NCBI RefSeq assembly: GCF_013466985.1
Contig: NZ_CP059164.1
Location: 1,869,001 to 1,933,000, forward strand
Direction: 5' to 3'
DNA length: 64,000 bases
Source of the DNA: Nocardioides ungokensis
GTDB lineage: Bacteria > Actinomycetota > Actinomycetes > Propionibacteriales > Nocardioidaceae
Each line of letters opens with the position of its first letter. Position 1 is the stretch's first letter. Positions 12,840 to 20,493 of the stretch are shown here, piece after piece. The notes beneath the pieces are model-generated. The model saw only the letters and a list, made by a program, of their open reading frames with translations. It was not told the DNA's origin and did not search any database. Position numbers and translations under genes: made by a program.

Positions 12840-13579
12840 TGTCGCTGCCGGTCCACGTCGTCCCCTCGCTGGTGGGGGTGGCGGTCGGCTCCGCGGTCGA
12901 GGTGACCGGCGACGAGGCGCACCACGCCGTCGCCGTACGCCGCCTGCGGGTGGGGGAGCCGGTCGTGCTCACCGACGGCGCGGGCCGTGCGGTGACGGGA
13001 GAGGTCGCCAGCACCGGCAAGCGGGTGTTCACGGTCACCGTCGCCTCGGTCGACGACGCCGAGCGACCCCAGCCCGAGCTCGTGGTGGTCCAGGCGCTGC
13101 CGAAGGGCGACCGCGGCGAGCTGGCCGTGGAGGTGCTCACCGAGATCGGTACGGCGCGGATCGTGCCGTGGGCCGCCGCCCGCAGCGTCGCGGTGTGGAA
13201 GGGCGAGCGGGCCGTGAAGTCGCTGGCCCGCTGGCGGTCCACCGCGCGCGAGGCTGCCAAGCAGGCCCGCCGGTCCTGGTTCCCGGAGGTCACCGACCTC
13301 GCGACCACCGCGGACGTCGCGGCGCTGCTCGGCGCGGCGGCGCTGGGCGTGGTGCTGCACGAGGACGCGTCGGTGCCGCTCGCCGGCCTCGAGGTGCCCA
13401 CCAGCGGCCCGGTCGTGGTCGTCGTCGGGCCCGAGGGCGGCCTCACCGACGAGGAGGTCGCGACCTTCGTGGCCGCCGGGGCGACCTCCGTCCGTCTCGG
13501 CGCCGAGGTGCTGCGCACCTCCACCGCCGGCCTTGCCGCCGCCTCGGCCCTCCTCGCCCGCACCCGCCGCTGGTCCTGA
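12839..13579 (+). CDS. rsmE: 16S rRNA (uracil-1498-N3)-methyltransferase RsmE
   Basis: A 246-residue SPOUT-fold enzyme that methylates N3 of U1498 in 16S rRNA. The N-terminal PUA-like domain carries GDEAHHAVAVRRLRVGE; the knot region shows VVVVVGPEGGLTDEE and VRLGAEVLRTSTAGLAAASAL, the SAM-binding trefoil-knot sequence of the family. LPKGDRGELAVEVLTEIG is also diagnostic. The TGATG junction with dnaJ couples the two genes. In many actinobacteria a HIT gene and phoH follow directly; here those are 7 kb away because the accessory 13.6-20.4 kb stretch intervenes. Confidence 0.95.
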   Translation: MSLPVHVVPSLVGVAVGSAVEVTGDEAHHAVAVRRLRVGEPVVLTDGAGRAVTGEVASTGKRVFTVTVASVDDAERPQPELVVVQALPKGDRGELAVEVLTEIGTARIVPWAAARSVAVWKGERAVKSLARWRSTAREAAKQARRSWFPEVTDLATTADVAALLGAAALGVVLHEDASVPLAGLEVPTSGPVVVVVGPEGGLTDEEVATFVAAGATSVRLGAEVLRTSTAGLAAASALLARTRRWS

Positions 13580-13659
13580 CCCCCGTGGCTCGTTGAGTTG
13601 GGCCTCGTTCGGTGCCGAGATGGGCTTCATTTGGCGATTTCGGCGCAACTGGACGGGTT

Positions 13660-13676
13660 CGGCAAACAGTTGGGAT
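13660..13676 (+). repeat. Left arm of a 17-bp inverted repeat bracketing a hypothetical gene
   Basis: The sequence CGGCAAACAGTTGGGAT here recurs in inverted orientation at 14499-14515. A second inverted pair, GAGTTGGG at 13595-13602 and CCCAACTC at 14542-14549, lies outside it. The 13580-13767 gap is visibly less GC-rich than its neighbours and carries no recognisable gene. Confidence 0.75.
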
Positions 13677-13767
13677 TTACTGTGCCCATTTCGGCTCTCC
13701 GGCTCTGCTCGTACGTGGTCAGGGCGAGGGCATCGACCGATGTCTCCTGATGCCCTACCGTCCTGGC

Positions 13768-14348
13768 ATGGCGGAACACCGTCCCTTCGAGGCAGCCGCC
13801 CTCGGCGTGGGCTACGCCTGGACGACCAGGGCTACCACGACCTGGCCGCCGCCCTCCTGCAGGTCGTGCCACGGCAAGACATCGTGACCGACGCCGCGCT
13901 CCGGGCCGTCATCGACGACCTGCTGCTCAAGATCGCGACCACCGACCGCGTCGAACCGTGGCTCCGCGAGCGGGCCGCGCACGCCGCCGCCCTGCCTCCT
14001 TCCGACCCAAGCGTCGACCCAGGCAGCCGCGACGGCCGCGTCGGCACCGTCTGGATCTCCTGGAAGGTCTGGGATGACTTCGACGACGAGGACGCCAGAG
14101 GCGAGGACAGGCTGGAGCCTGGCTACTCGGTGTCCTGGCAGTCCAATGATCCCGGGTACAGCTGGGTTGAAGACGGGCCGTACACCACCAGTCTCCGCGA
14201 CGCGCTCACGTGGGCCCGCGACCGTACCGACGCGGTGGTGGTTCGCCCGGCCTGGGACCAGGGCACCTCCTACTGGGCCGGCCCGCAGCCGCCCACGGGC
14301 CGGGATCATCCGTCGAACCTTCCACCGTTGGATGAGTCGCGCGCCTGA
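13768..14348 (+). CDS. Hypothetical protein, one frame break
   Basis: About 193 residues if read from ATG 13768 (MAEHRPFEAAALGVGYAW) with a one-base correction near 13820 into DDQGYHDLAAALLQVVP. The correction restores continuous, well-formed protein sequence, so the break is probably a lost G in a GGG run. The C-terminal half is acidic and Trp-rich (WKVWDDFDDEDARGED, YSVSWQSNDPGYSWVEDGPY). I recognise no domain; parts suggest a soluble protein. It sits between the two arms of an inverted repeat, between rsmE and a DNA glycosylase gene. The uncorrected frame could instead start at ATG 13740. Confidence 0.55.
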
Positions 14349-14571
14349 TCGGCTCGGGGCAACCGCACTGGTCACTTCGTCCGATCCCCGTCAGGACGCG
14401 CGGCCGATCCGCCAGAGGCCGCCATGCCCCGCGCTCCAGCTACCGCGCTGCCACGCTGGTCTCAGCGGCCACGCTCGCGGCCTGGAACAGGCACAGCCAT
14501 CCCAACTGTTTGCCGGGCTCACAACTGGACGCTGATTCCGACCCAACTCGACATTGGCGGTGGCGTTCGGG
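14349..14571. other. Gap with no convincing gene
   Basis: About 220 bp between two convergent genes. Short open frames exist but none has a plausible start, family or codon pattern. It contains the right arms of the inverted repeats (14499-14515 and 14542-14549). Confidence 0.6.
14499..14515 (-). repeat. Right arm of the 17-bp inverted repeat
   Basis: Exact reverse complement of 13660-13676; the two arms enclose 822 bp that include the hypothetical gene. Confidence 0.75.
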
Positions 14572-15618
14572 TCAGCGCGCTAGCAGCGCCTCGATCCCGG
14601 CCTTCTCGGCGTCGAGCTCGTGGCGCTCGGCCGGGGAGAGGTCGCGGAACAGCTCGATGACCTCGACGCGGCCGTCCGTCACGCGCCACAGGCCCTCGAG
14701 CATCCCGTCCACGAAGACCGTGTGTCCGGCGCCGCCGTTGCTGCCCATCCACCGGCGGCGGTTCCCGGGCGTGGTGACCCGGTCGCGCCCGGCGTGGGAG
14801 AGCCACAGGTTGTCGTAGGTCCCGAGCAGGCGCACCGGCGCCGGCGTCTCCTCGTCGGCGAGCTCGCCGTCGGGTACGTCGTACAGGTCGCGCCCGGTCT
14901 CGTCCTCGTGCCGCACCAGGTCGGTCATGCTGCGCACCACGCCGGTCAGCCCCGTGACGCCGGACCAGGCGGTGACGTCCGCGGCGGTCGCCGGCCCGAA
15001 GGCGCGCAGGTAGCGACGCACCACCTCCGCGGGGTCGGCCTCCGACGAGGGTGCCGAGAGCCAGCGCTCGACATGGTCGTAGACGACCCCGCCGGGCTCC
15101 CGCCACTTGCCGCGGGGCGGGAGCTGGGCCAGCGGGACGGCGACCCGCGCGAGCTGGCCGAGAGCGGTCGCGGGCAGGTCCGGGAACCGTTGCCCCAGTG
15201 CGGCCGCCAGCTGCTTCTGCGGCAGCGGACCGTCGGCGAGCACCCCCGCCACCGCGCGTGCGAACGACGTCCGGTCGAGGCCGGCCACCGGTCGCACCGC
15301 CGTGTTGGTGCGGATCTCCTTCTCCATCCGCGGCTGCAGCCAGGGCCGCAGCGCCAGCGCGTCCTCGGGCGTGAGCAGGTGGATGGTGCCGCGCATCGTC
15401 AGCAGCCGCACCAGGCTGCGCTCGTCGAGCCCGCGGCTGACGTCGTACGGGTCGAAGGAGGTCAGGCGGGCGTGCAGGGAGAGGTAGGGCGGAAGCGGCT
15501 CCTGCGCCTGCAGGCCGACCAGGTGCCGCACCATCGTGGCGACCGGGGCGTCCACCCGCGCCAGCAGGTGCTGGCGCTGCAGCAGCGTCCGGTTCAGCCG
15601 GCGGCGGGAGAGCAGCAC
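14572..15618 (-). CDS. AlkZ-like winged-helix DNA glycosylase (HTH_42 family)
   Basis: A 348-residue member of the winged-helix family that includes AlkZ and YcaQ, DNA glycosylases that unhook interstrand crosslinks and excise bulky N7-alkyl adducts. Starting at GTG 15618, the QxQ motif expected for catalysis falls at Q37 and Q39 (HLVGLQAQEPLPPYLSL), the same numbers I recall for AlkZ, which supports this start. Later blocks include LTMRGTIHLL, a conserved substrate-side element, and the C-terminal VFVDGMLEGLWRV typical of the family. It starts 10 bp after the MerR gene stop and so probably shares its transcript. AlkZ itself protects a producer from azinomycin B; the lesion handled here is unknown. 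Confidence 0.8.
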   Translation of the reverse strand: MLLSRRRLNRTLLQRQHLLARVDAPVATMVRHLVGLQAQEPLPPYLSLHARLTSFDPYDVSRGLDERSLVRLLTMRGTIHLLTPEDALALRPWLQPRMEKEIRTNTAVRPVAGLDRTSFARAVAGVLADGPLPQKQLAAALGQRFPDLPATALGQLARVAVPLAQLPPRGKWREPGGVVYDHVERWLSAPSSEADPAEVVRRYLRAFGPATAADVTAWSGVTGLTGVVRSMTDLVRHEDETGRDLYDVPDGELADEETPAPVRLLGTYDNLWLSHAGRDRVTTPGNRRRWMGSNGGAGHTVFVDGMLEGLWRVTDGRVEVIELFRDLSPAERHELDAEKAGIEALLAR

Positions 15619-15628
15619 GGGCGCGACC

Positions 15629-16471
15629 CTAGCCGTCGACGAGCGCCGACTCGGCGTCACTGGACCGTGCCCGTCCCGGGACCTGCTCGGCGTGCGACGG
15701 AGGGGCGGCAGCCCTCTCCATGCGGATCCAACCCGTCCACCCGCGCGCGGCCATCAGCTCCTGGAGACGCTCGACCATGGGATGGGCGCCGGACGCGAAC
15801 GAGTCCAGGAGCGCGACGAACGCGTCGTCCCCGAGGTCCTCGCTCTGCCGGTCCAGCTCCCCGAGCTCGGCCGACTCCTCGGCCATCTCGACCAGCAGGT
15901 CGGCCAGGGCGACCAGCCGGTCCTCGTCCATGCCGACCTCGAGCAGCTCGTCGATCAGGCGGTAGAGCCGCACCGTCCGCGGATCGTCCAGCCGAGCCGT
16001 CTTGTCGGCCATGAGCTCGGGGATCTTCTCCGGCCAGCGGGCGGCCATGAGGATCCAGCCGTCGCGCTCGCCCTCGACCATGGCCTGCGACGCGCCGCTG
16101 GCGCGCAGCTTGTCGAGGTACTGGACCACCTCGTCCGGGACCGCGAGGGAGTCGCCGTCGGCCAGCCGGGCGATCCGTCGCCGGTGCTCCTGCAGCTCGC
16201 GGATCCTCCCGCGGAGGTCGGCGTCGATCTGGCCGACCGCGGCGCCGAACTCCGCGGGCGTGGCGTCGAGCAGCCCCTGCACCCGGGCCAGGGGGACTCC
16301 GGCCTCGGCCAGGGTGCGGATCCGGATCAGGCGCACGACGTCGCCGGCGTCGTACGTCCGGTAGCCGGAGCGGTCCCGCGCCGGCTCCGGCAGCAGGCCG
16401 ACCTGGTGGTAGTGGCGCACCGCGCGCACCGTGACGCCGGCGTACGCCGCCAGCTGGCTGATCGTGAGCAT
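15629..16471 (-). CDS. MerR-family transcriptional regulator
   Basis: A 280-residue regulator. The N-terminal MerR helix-turn-helix and wing read TISQLAAYAGVTVRAVRHYH and GLLPEPARDRSGYRTYDAGDVVRLIRI; a coiled-coil dimerisation helix follows, then a ~150-residue helical C-terminal domain (GWILMAARWPEKIPELM and later) that may bind an effector. No cysteine cluster for metal sensing is seen, which points to an organic ligand. The last 13 or so codons run through the 27-bp direct repeat, so the natural C-terminus may once have been different. It lies 19 bp after the ABC permease and 10 bp before the glycosylase gene. Confidence 0.9.
   Translation of the reverse strand: MLTISQLAAYAGVTVRAVRHYHQVGLLPEPARDRSGYRTYDAGDVVRLIRIRTLAEAGVPLARVQGLLDATPAEFGAAVGQIDADLRGRIRELQEHRRRIARLADGDSLAVPDEVVQYLDKLRASGASQAMVEGERDGWILMAARWPEKIPELMADKTARLDDPRTVRLYRLIDELLEVGMDEDRLVALADLLVEMAEESAELGELDRQSEDLGDDAFVALLDSFASGAHPMVERLQELMAARGWTGWIRMERAAAPPSHAEQVPGRARSSDAESALVDG
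15639..15665 (-). repeat. Copy 1 of a perfect 27-bp direct repeat
   Basis: Identical to 18702-18728 in the same orientation. The core CGCCGA-C-TCGGCG is a dyad. This copy lies inside the 3' end of the MerR gene, where it encodes SSDAESALV. Confidence 0.9.
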
Positions 16472-16490
16472 GGTGACCAGACTGCCCGAC

Positions 16491-17303
16491 TCAGCCCTTG
16501 CCGACCTGGCCGAACAGGCGACTCGCCCACCGGAAGCAGAGCACCGTGACCAGGACGCACCAGCCGATCGCCCACCAGGCGTCGGACCCCGGATCACTCC
16601 CCTCGAGGCAGGCGCGAAGCGTCTCGATGATCGGGGTGAAGGGCTGGTGCTCCGCGATCCACGCCAGTCCCGTCGGCATGGAGTCGGTCGGCACGAAGGC
16701 GCTGGAGAGGAACGGCAGCAGGATGAGCGGCATCGGTGCGTTGCTGGCGGCCTCGACGCTGCCGCTGGCCAGTCCGAGCGCCACGCACAGCCAGGTCACG
16801 GCCCAACCCATCAGCAGGAGCATGCCGGCGGCACCGGCCCAGCCGGCGAGCGAGGCGCTACTGCGGTAGCCCAGCGCGAGCGCGATGGCGAGGACGACGA
16901 GCAGGCCGAGGACCGTCTGCGCCATCGCGGCGAGCACGTGTCCGGTCAGCGGCGCCGACCGGGCGATCGGCAACGTCCTGAACCGGTCGATGATCCCCTC
17001 GGTGGAGTCCTTCGCGACCAGGATCGCGGTGCTGTTCGCCACCGACACGACGGTCATCACCAGGATCGCCGGCGTGATGTAGTGCAGGTAGTCGGCCCGC
17101 GGGTGGGCCGTCGCGCTGCCGCCGGGCAGGCCGGCGCCCATGGTGCCGCCGAAGACGAAGACGAACAGCAGCAGGAAGACCACCGGCATGCCGATGATCG
17201 TGAGCGTCAGCGACGGGTAGCGGACGAGGTGCTTGAGGTTGCGCCGCAGCAGCGTGGCCGAGTCGCGGGCACCCTCGGTCAGCGAAATGGTCATCGTGGT
17301 CAT
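16491..17303 (-). CDS. ABC transporter permease, DrrB/ABC-2 type
   Basis: A 270-residue membrane protein of the ABC-2 family. About six hydrophobic segments are visible, including LTIIGMPVVFLLLFVFVFGG, ILVMTVVSVANSTAILVA, TVLGLLVVLAIALALGY and WCVLVTVLCFRWA. The cytoplasmic motif STEGIIDRFRTLPIARSAPL is diagnostic of DrrB-type drug or lipid exporters. The ATG at 17303 overlaps the ATPase stop as ATGA. With the adjacent ATPase it forms a two-component exporter; the substrate is unknown but this subfamily typically exports hydrophobic antibiotics. Confidence 0.93.
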   Translation of the reverse strand: MTTMTISLTEGARDSATLLRRNLKHLVRYPSLTLTIIGMPVVFLLLFVFVFGGTMGAGLPGGSATAHPRADYLHYITPAILVMTVVSVANSTAILVAKDSTEGIIDRFRTLPIARSAPLTGHVLAAMAQTVLGLLVVLAIALALGYRSSASLAGWAGAAGMLLLMGWAVTWLCVALGLASGSVEAASNAPMPLILLPFLSSAFVPTDSMPTGLAWIAEHQPFTPIIETLRACLEGSDPGSDAWWAIGWCVLVTVLCFRWASRLFGQVGKG

Positions 17304-18076
17304 CGGAGGGTCTCCGTCTCGTTCTCGTCGTCGGTGGTGGCGGCGTGGCCGGTCAGCGCGAGGAACACGTCGTCGAGGGTCTCCCCGCCGGCCCGGGCCT
17401 TGAGCTCGGCGGGCGTGCCCTCCGCGACCAGGCGGCCGCCGTCGAGCAGCCCGACGGTGTGGGCGAGCCGGTCCGCCTCCTCGAGGTACTGCGTGGTGAG
17501 CAGGATCGTGACGCCGTCTTCGACCAGCTCGCGCACGATCTGCCACAGGTCCCGCCGGCTTCGTGGGTCGAGCCCGGTAGTCGGCTCGTCGAGGAAGATG
17601 ACCCGCGGTCGGCTGACCAGCGTCATGGCCAGGTCGAGCCGGCGCTTCATGCCGCCGGAGTACGTCGCGGCGCGCCGGTCGGCGGCCTCGGCAAGCCCGA
17701 ACCTGGCCAGCAGCTCGTCCACCCGGGCGCCGGCCTCGGAGGCGCGCAGGTGCGCGAGGTCTGCCATCAGCCGGAGGTTCTCCCGGCCGGTCAGCAGCTC
17801 GTCGATCGCGGAGAACTGTCCGGTCACGCCGATGGCGCGCCGTACGCCGTCGGGGGCCGTCCTGACGTCGTACCCGGCGACCCGGGCGTCGCCGGCGCCC
17901 GCGCTGACGAGCGTGGAGAGGATGCGGACCGTGGTGGTCTTGCCCGCGCCGTTGGGCCCGAGCAGGGCGTAGACGGTGCCGGCGGGAACGGTGAGGTCGA
18001 GGCTGCGCAGGACCGGTTGGTCGCCGTACGACTTGGTGATCCCGGTGACCTCGATGGCGGTGTCGTTGACTGTCAT
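17300..18076 (-). CDS. ABC transporter ATP-binding protein, DrrA-like
   Basis: A 258-residue ATPase. Walker A is GPNGAGKTT, the signature is YSGGMKRRLDLA, Walker B is VIFLDEPTTGLDPRSR, and the switch His region is TTQYLEEADRL. The sequence GVTGQFSAIDELLTGRENL and the C-terminal GETLDDVFLALTG are typical of daunorubicin-resistance DrrA proteins. It powers the permease encoded immediately downstream. The start ATG 18076 is 60 bp after the end of the acetyltransferase gene, so the acetyltransferase, exporter, regulator and glycosylase genes could be one operon. Confidence 0.95.
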   Translation of the reverse strand: MTVNDTAIEVTGITKSYGDQPVLRSLDLTVPAGTVYALLGPNGAGKTTTVRILSTLVSAGAGDARVAGYDVRTAPDGVRRAIGVTGQFSAIDELLTGRENLRLMADLAHLRASEAGARVDELLARFGLAEAADRRAATYSGGMKRRLDLAMTLVSRPRVIFLDEPTTGLDPRSRRDLWQIVRELVEDGVTILLTTQYLEEADRLAHTVGLLDGGRLVAEGTPAELKARAGGETLDDVFLALTGHAATTDDENETETLR

Positions 18077-18136
18077 GGGAGCAGCGTGCGGGGTTGACGC
18101 TGCGTCAAGGTCAAGCGATTGCCCGGGCGGGTTCCC

Positions 18137-18679
18137 TCACCAGGCGTCGCCGGGTCGGTCCTCGCAGGTCACCGTGACCGAGAGGTCCGTGACGAACGAC
18201 GGGTCGCAGCGCAGGATCATGAGCCCACCGTGCTCGCCGTCGGGTACGACGCCGGTCGCGGTCCGGGTGCAGGAGAGCCCGCGCCACCGCTCCCAGCCGA
18301 GTCGTTCGTAGAAGCCGGTCGCGCGACCGGTCGAGAGCATCGCCACCGGCCAGCAGGAGCGGATCTCCTCGTGGAGCCGCTCCATGGTTCGCAGACCGAC
18401 GTGCCTGCCCTGGTGGTCGGGATCGGTGGCCACGGCCTCGACGTAGCCGACCGTGCGCCAGGGCAGGTCCCCGAACCTGATCCGCCGAGGCACGGCGCTG
18501 GCGTGCCCGACGAGGCGGTCGCCCGCGCATGCCAGCACGTGCACGCCGCCGTACGCGTGATCGGCGTCCTCGTCGCTGAACCGGTCACCGAAGGCCCGGT
18601 CCCAGAGCGCCCTCAGGGCTTGGCGGGTCGCGGCGTCGACCTGGTCACTCTCGACGACGACGAGCTGCACGACGGTCAA
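18137..18679 (-). CDS. aac(2'): AAC(2')-I-like aminoglycoside 2'-N-acetyltransferase
   Basis: A 180-residue GNAT enzyme whose layout matches mycobacterial AAC(2')-I along most of its length. Shared elements include the GYVEAVATDP beta-strand before the acetyl-CoA loop HQGRHVGLRTMERL, LSTGRATGFYERLGWERWRG, and the C-terminal CEDRPGDAW, corresponding to the CDWRAGDVW end of AAC(2')-Ic. Family members acetylate the 2'-amino group of gentamicin-class aminoglycosides, and in mycobacteria the gene is intrinsic and may also act on cell-wall or other amines. Here it lies just inside copy 2 of the 27-bp repeat and upstream of the ABC exporter. Confidence 0.82.
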   Translation of the reverse strand: MTVVQLVVVESDQVDAATRQALRALWDRAFGDRFSDEDADHAYGGVHVLACAGDRLVGHASAVPRRIRFGDLPWRTVGYVEAVATDPDHQGRHVGLRTMERLHEEIRSCWPVAMLSTGRATGFYERLGWERWRGLSCTRTATGVVPDGEHGGLMILRCDPSFVTDLSVTVTCEDRPGDAW

Positions 18680-18701
18680 CCTACGGCGTCCCGGGGTGTC
18701 A

Positions 18702-18728
18702 ACGAGCGCCGACTCGGCGTCACTGGAC
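18702..18728 (-). repeat. Copy 2 of the 27-bp direct repeat
   Basis: Identical to 15639-15665. On the minus strand it begins GTCCAGTGA and so contains the last two codons and stop of the Gmad2-domain gene, continuing into the gap before the acetyltransferase gene. The two copies bracket 3.04 kb. Confidence 0.9.
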
Positions 18729-19790
18729 GGTGATGGTGCGGGTGTCCACCTGGGGGCCGCCGCCCTCGCCGCCGGACGGGTCGTCGGTCATCGCGGCGAA
18801 GGTGTAGGTGCCGGGGGCCAGGCCGGACACGTCGACCGTGGTCTGCCACGGGTAGAGCTTGTCCAGCCAGCCCTCGGCGGTGGCGGACCCCTGCTTCACG
18901 ACCGTGTCGCCCTGCCGGATCTCCCACCCGACGGTGGCCTCGAAGGAGCTCGCGACCCCGCTGGCCCGGAAGCTGCCGCTCACGGTGGCGCCCTCCTCGG
19001 GCGAGGTGATGCTGACCATGGCCAGCACGTCCAGCGGGTCGGCGTTGGTCACCGGCTCGGTGGTGTCGATGCCGAACAATGTGTCGGTCGAGAAGCGCAC
19101 CGGCTTCCGCGACTGGACCGCGGCCTGCAGCGTGTAGACGACCTGCTGGACGGCCTCCTCGGCCTGGTGCTGGCTCATCCCGGCGGGGCGCTCGGCCAGC
19201 GAGTCAGCCACCGTGACGTCGACGAACTCGTCGCTCTCCGACGGGTCCGAGAGGTCGCCCGGCTGCCAGGGGGTCCGATAGTCCGGGTCCGCCGGCTGCG
19301 AAGCCAGCAGGTCGAGGGCGCCCTGCAGCCGGTCGGCTGCCTCGACGCGGTGGAACTCCCGGTAGAGGAACGTGCCCTGGGGCGTCTCGCCCAGGTAGTA
19401 CGCCGCGAGCGTCATCGACGTCGGGCCGGAGGAGGAGGGCGACGGCTCGCCGCTGGCCGAGGGGCTCTCGCTCGGGGTCCTGCTGCCGTGCCCCTTGCCC
19501 GGGTGCCGCGAGTGGTGGGTGGTGACGGGGGCGCCGTCGTCGCCGGAGCCGGTCAGACCGAGCTGGTCACCGGCGAAGGCGACGGTCGCGATCAGGGCGG
19601 CGGTGGCCACGACGGCACCGCCGACGGCGTAGGTCCAGGGGCGGCGAGCGGACATCGGGGTCCCCTTCGTTCGGGTGCGGATGGAGTCGAGCGCCTCGCG
19701 GGGCTCCACGTCGGACACGGCGTCCGTGAGCAGCTCGGAGAGCCGGGCCTCGTCGGGCCCGGCCTCATCGGGATGGCGGGGGTCGGTCAT
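18720..19790 (-). CDS. Membrane-anchored GerMN/Gmad2 domain protein, sigma-factor partner
   Basis: A 356-residue protein. A ~47-residue cytoplasmic N-terminus (PREALDSIRTRTKG) is followed by one transmembrane helix (WTYAVGGAVVATAALIATVAFA), a Ser/Pro/His linker, then an extracytoplasmic GerMN-like domain (LGETPQGTFLYREFHRV through VQQVVYTLQAA) and a C-terminal immunoglobulin-like Gmad2 domain (VSITSPEEGATVSGSFRASGVA to the end). Its start overlaps the sigma-factor stop (ATGA), so the two are co-translated. By position it may act as the sigma factor's membrane partner or anti-sigma element, although no classic anti-sigma zinc motif is visible. The stop lies within a copy of the 27-bp repeat. 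Confidence 0.78.
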   Translation of the reverse strand: MTDPRHPDEAGPDEARLSELLTDAVSDVEPREALDSIRTRTKGTPMSARRPWTYAVGGAVVATAALIATVAFAGDQLGLTGSGDDGAPVTTHHSRHPGKGHGSRTPSESPSASGEPSPSSSGPTSMTLAAYYLGETPQGTFLYREFHRVEAADRLQGALDLLASQPADPDYRTPWQPGDLSDPSESDEFVDVTVADSLAERPAGMSQHQAEEAVQQVVYTLQAAVQSRKPVRFSTDTLFGIDTTEPVTNADPLDVLAMVSITSPEEGATVSGSFRASGVASSFEATVGWEIRQGDTVVKQGSATAEGWLDKLYPWQTTVDVSGLAPGTYTFAAMTDDPSGGEGGGPQVDTRTITVQ

Positions 19791-20392
19791 GACCGGTCCT
19801 CCCTGTCGCGCAGCCAGTGGTCGGCCAGCAGGTCGCGCAGCGCCGCGGTGCCGCGCGACGCGTGGCTCTTGACCGCGCCGCGACTGATGCCGAGGGTGTC
19901 GGCGATCTCCGCCTCGGACAGGTCGAGGTAGTAGCGCAGGGCCAGGACCTCGCGCTGGCGCCTGGGGAGCACGCGCATCGCATCGAGAACGGCGTCGCGC
20001 CGGGTGCCGGCGAGCGTCACCTCGTCGGCCCCGTCCGCGCTCGGGGGGACCGTCTGGCGCTCCACGTGCCGGGCGACGACGGCGCGGTGCCGGAGCGCGT
20101 CCCGGGAGCGGTTGACGACGGCCTGGCGCAGGTAGGCCAGGGCGAGGTCGGGATCACGCAGCCGGGACCAGCGGGCGTGGACGGCGACGAAGGCGTCCTG
20201 GACGACCTCCTCGGCGGTCCCGACGTCGCGCACCAGCAGCACCGAGAGCCGGACCAGCCGACGCCAGTGCACGGCGTACAGCTGCTCGAGGGCCTCGTCG
20301 GCGCTCCACCCGCGACTCGCGCCCCCGGCGGACGGCCTCACCGGGGCGGTCCCTCGGGACCGGCCGAGAGGAGGCGCCGTCGCATGGGTCAT
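19787..20392 (-). CDS. RNA polymerase sigma factor, SigE (ECF) family
   Basis: A 201-residue group-4 sigma factor of the actinobacterial SigE family. Region 2 reads LYAVHWRRLVRLSVLLVRDVGTAEEVVQDAFVAV (shown here in part) with the AEEVVQDAF core; region 4 reads LPRRQREVLALRYYLDLSEAEIADTLGISRGAVKSHASRG (part), a clear helix-turn-helix. The ATG at 20392 or the GTG one codon earlier could start it. It is transcribed divergently from the HIT gene across a 100-bp gap that may hold an autoregulated promoter. The downstream membrane gene overlaps by 4 bp. Confidence 0.92.
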   Translation of the reverse strand: MTHATAPPLGRSRGTAPVRPSAGGASRGWSADEALEQLYAVHWRRLVRLSVLLVRDVGTAEEVVQDAFVAVHARWSRLRDPDLALAYLRQAVVNRSRDALRHRAVVARHVERQTVPPSADGADEVTLAGTRRDAVLDAMRVLPRRQREVLALRYYLDLSEAEIADTLGISRGAVKSHASRGTAALRDLLADHWLRDREDRS

Positions 20393-20493
20393 CACGCTAG
20401 TGCCACGCGCGACGGGGCCCGGGGGTTTACACGCGTGACGGGAGAGGTTTCATGGAAGTTCGTGACAGCATGAGCACGACGAGAGGGAGAGAC

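Noticed and set aside
13660..14515. Insertion sequence with 17-bp terminal inverted repeats
   Set aside because: No transposase-like protein or target duplication is visible; kept only as inverted repeats of unknown origin.
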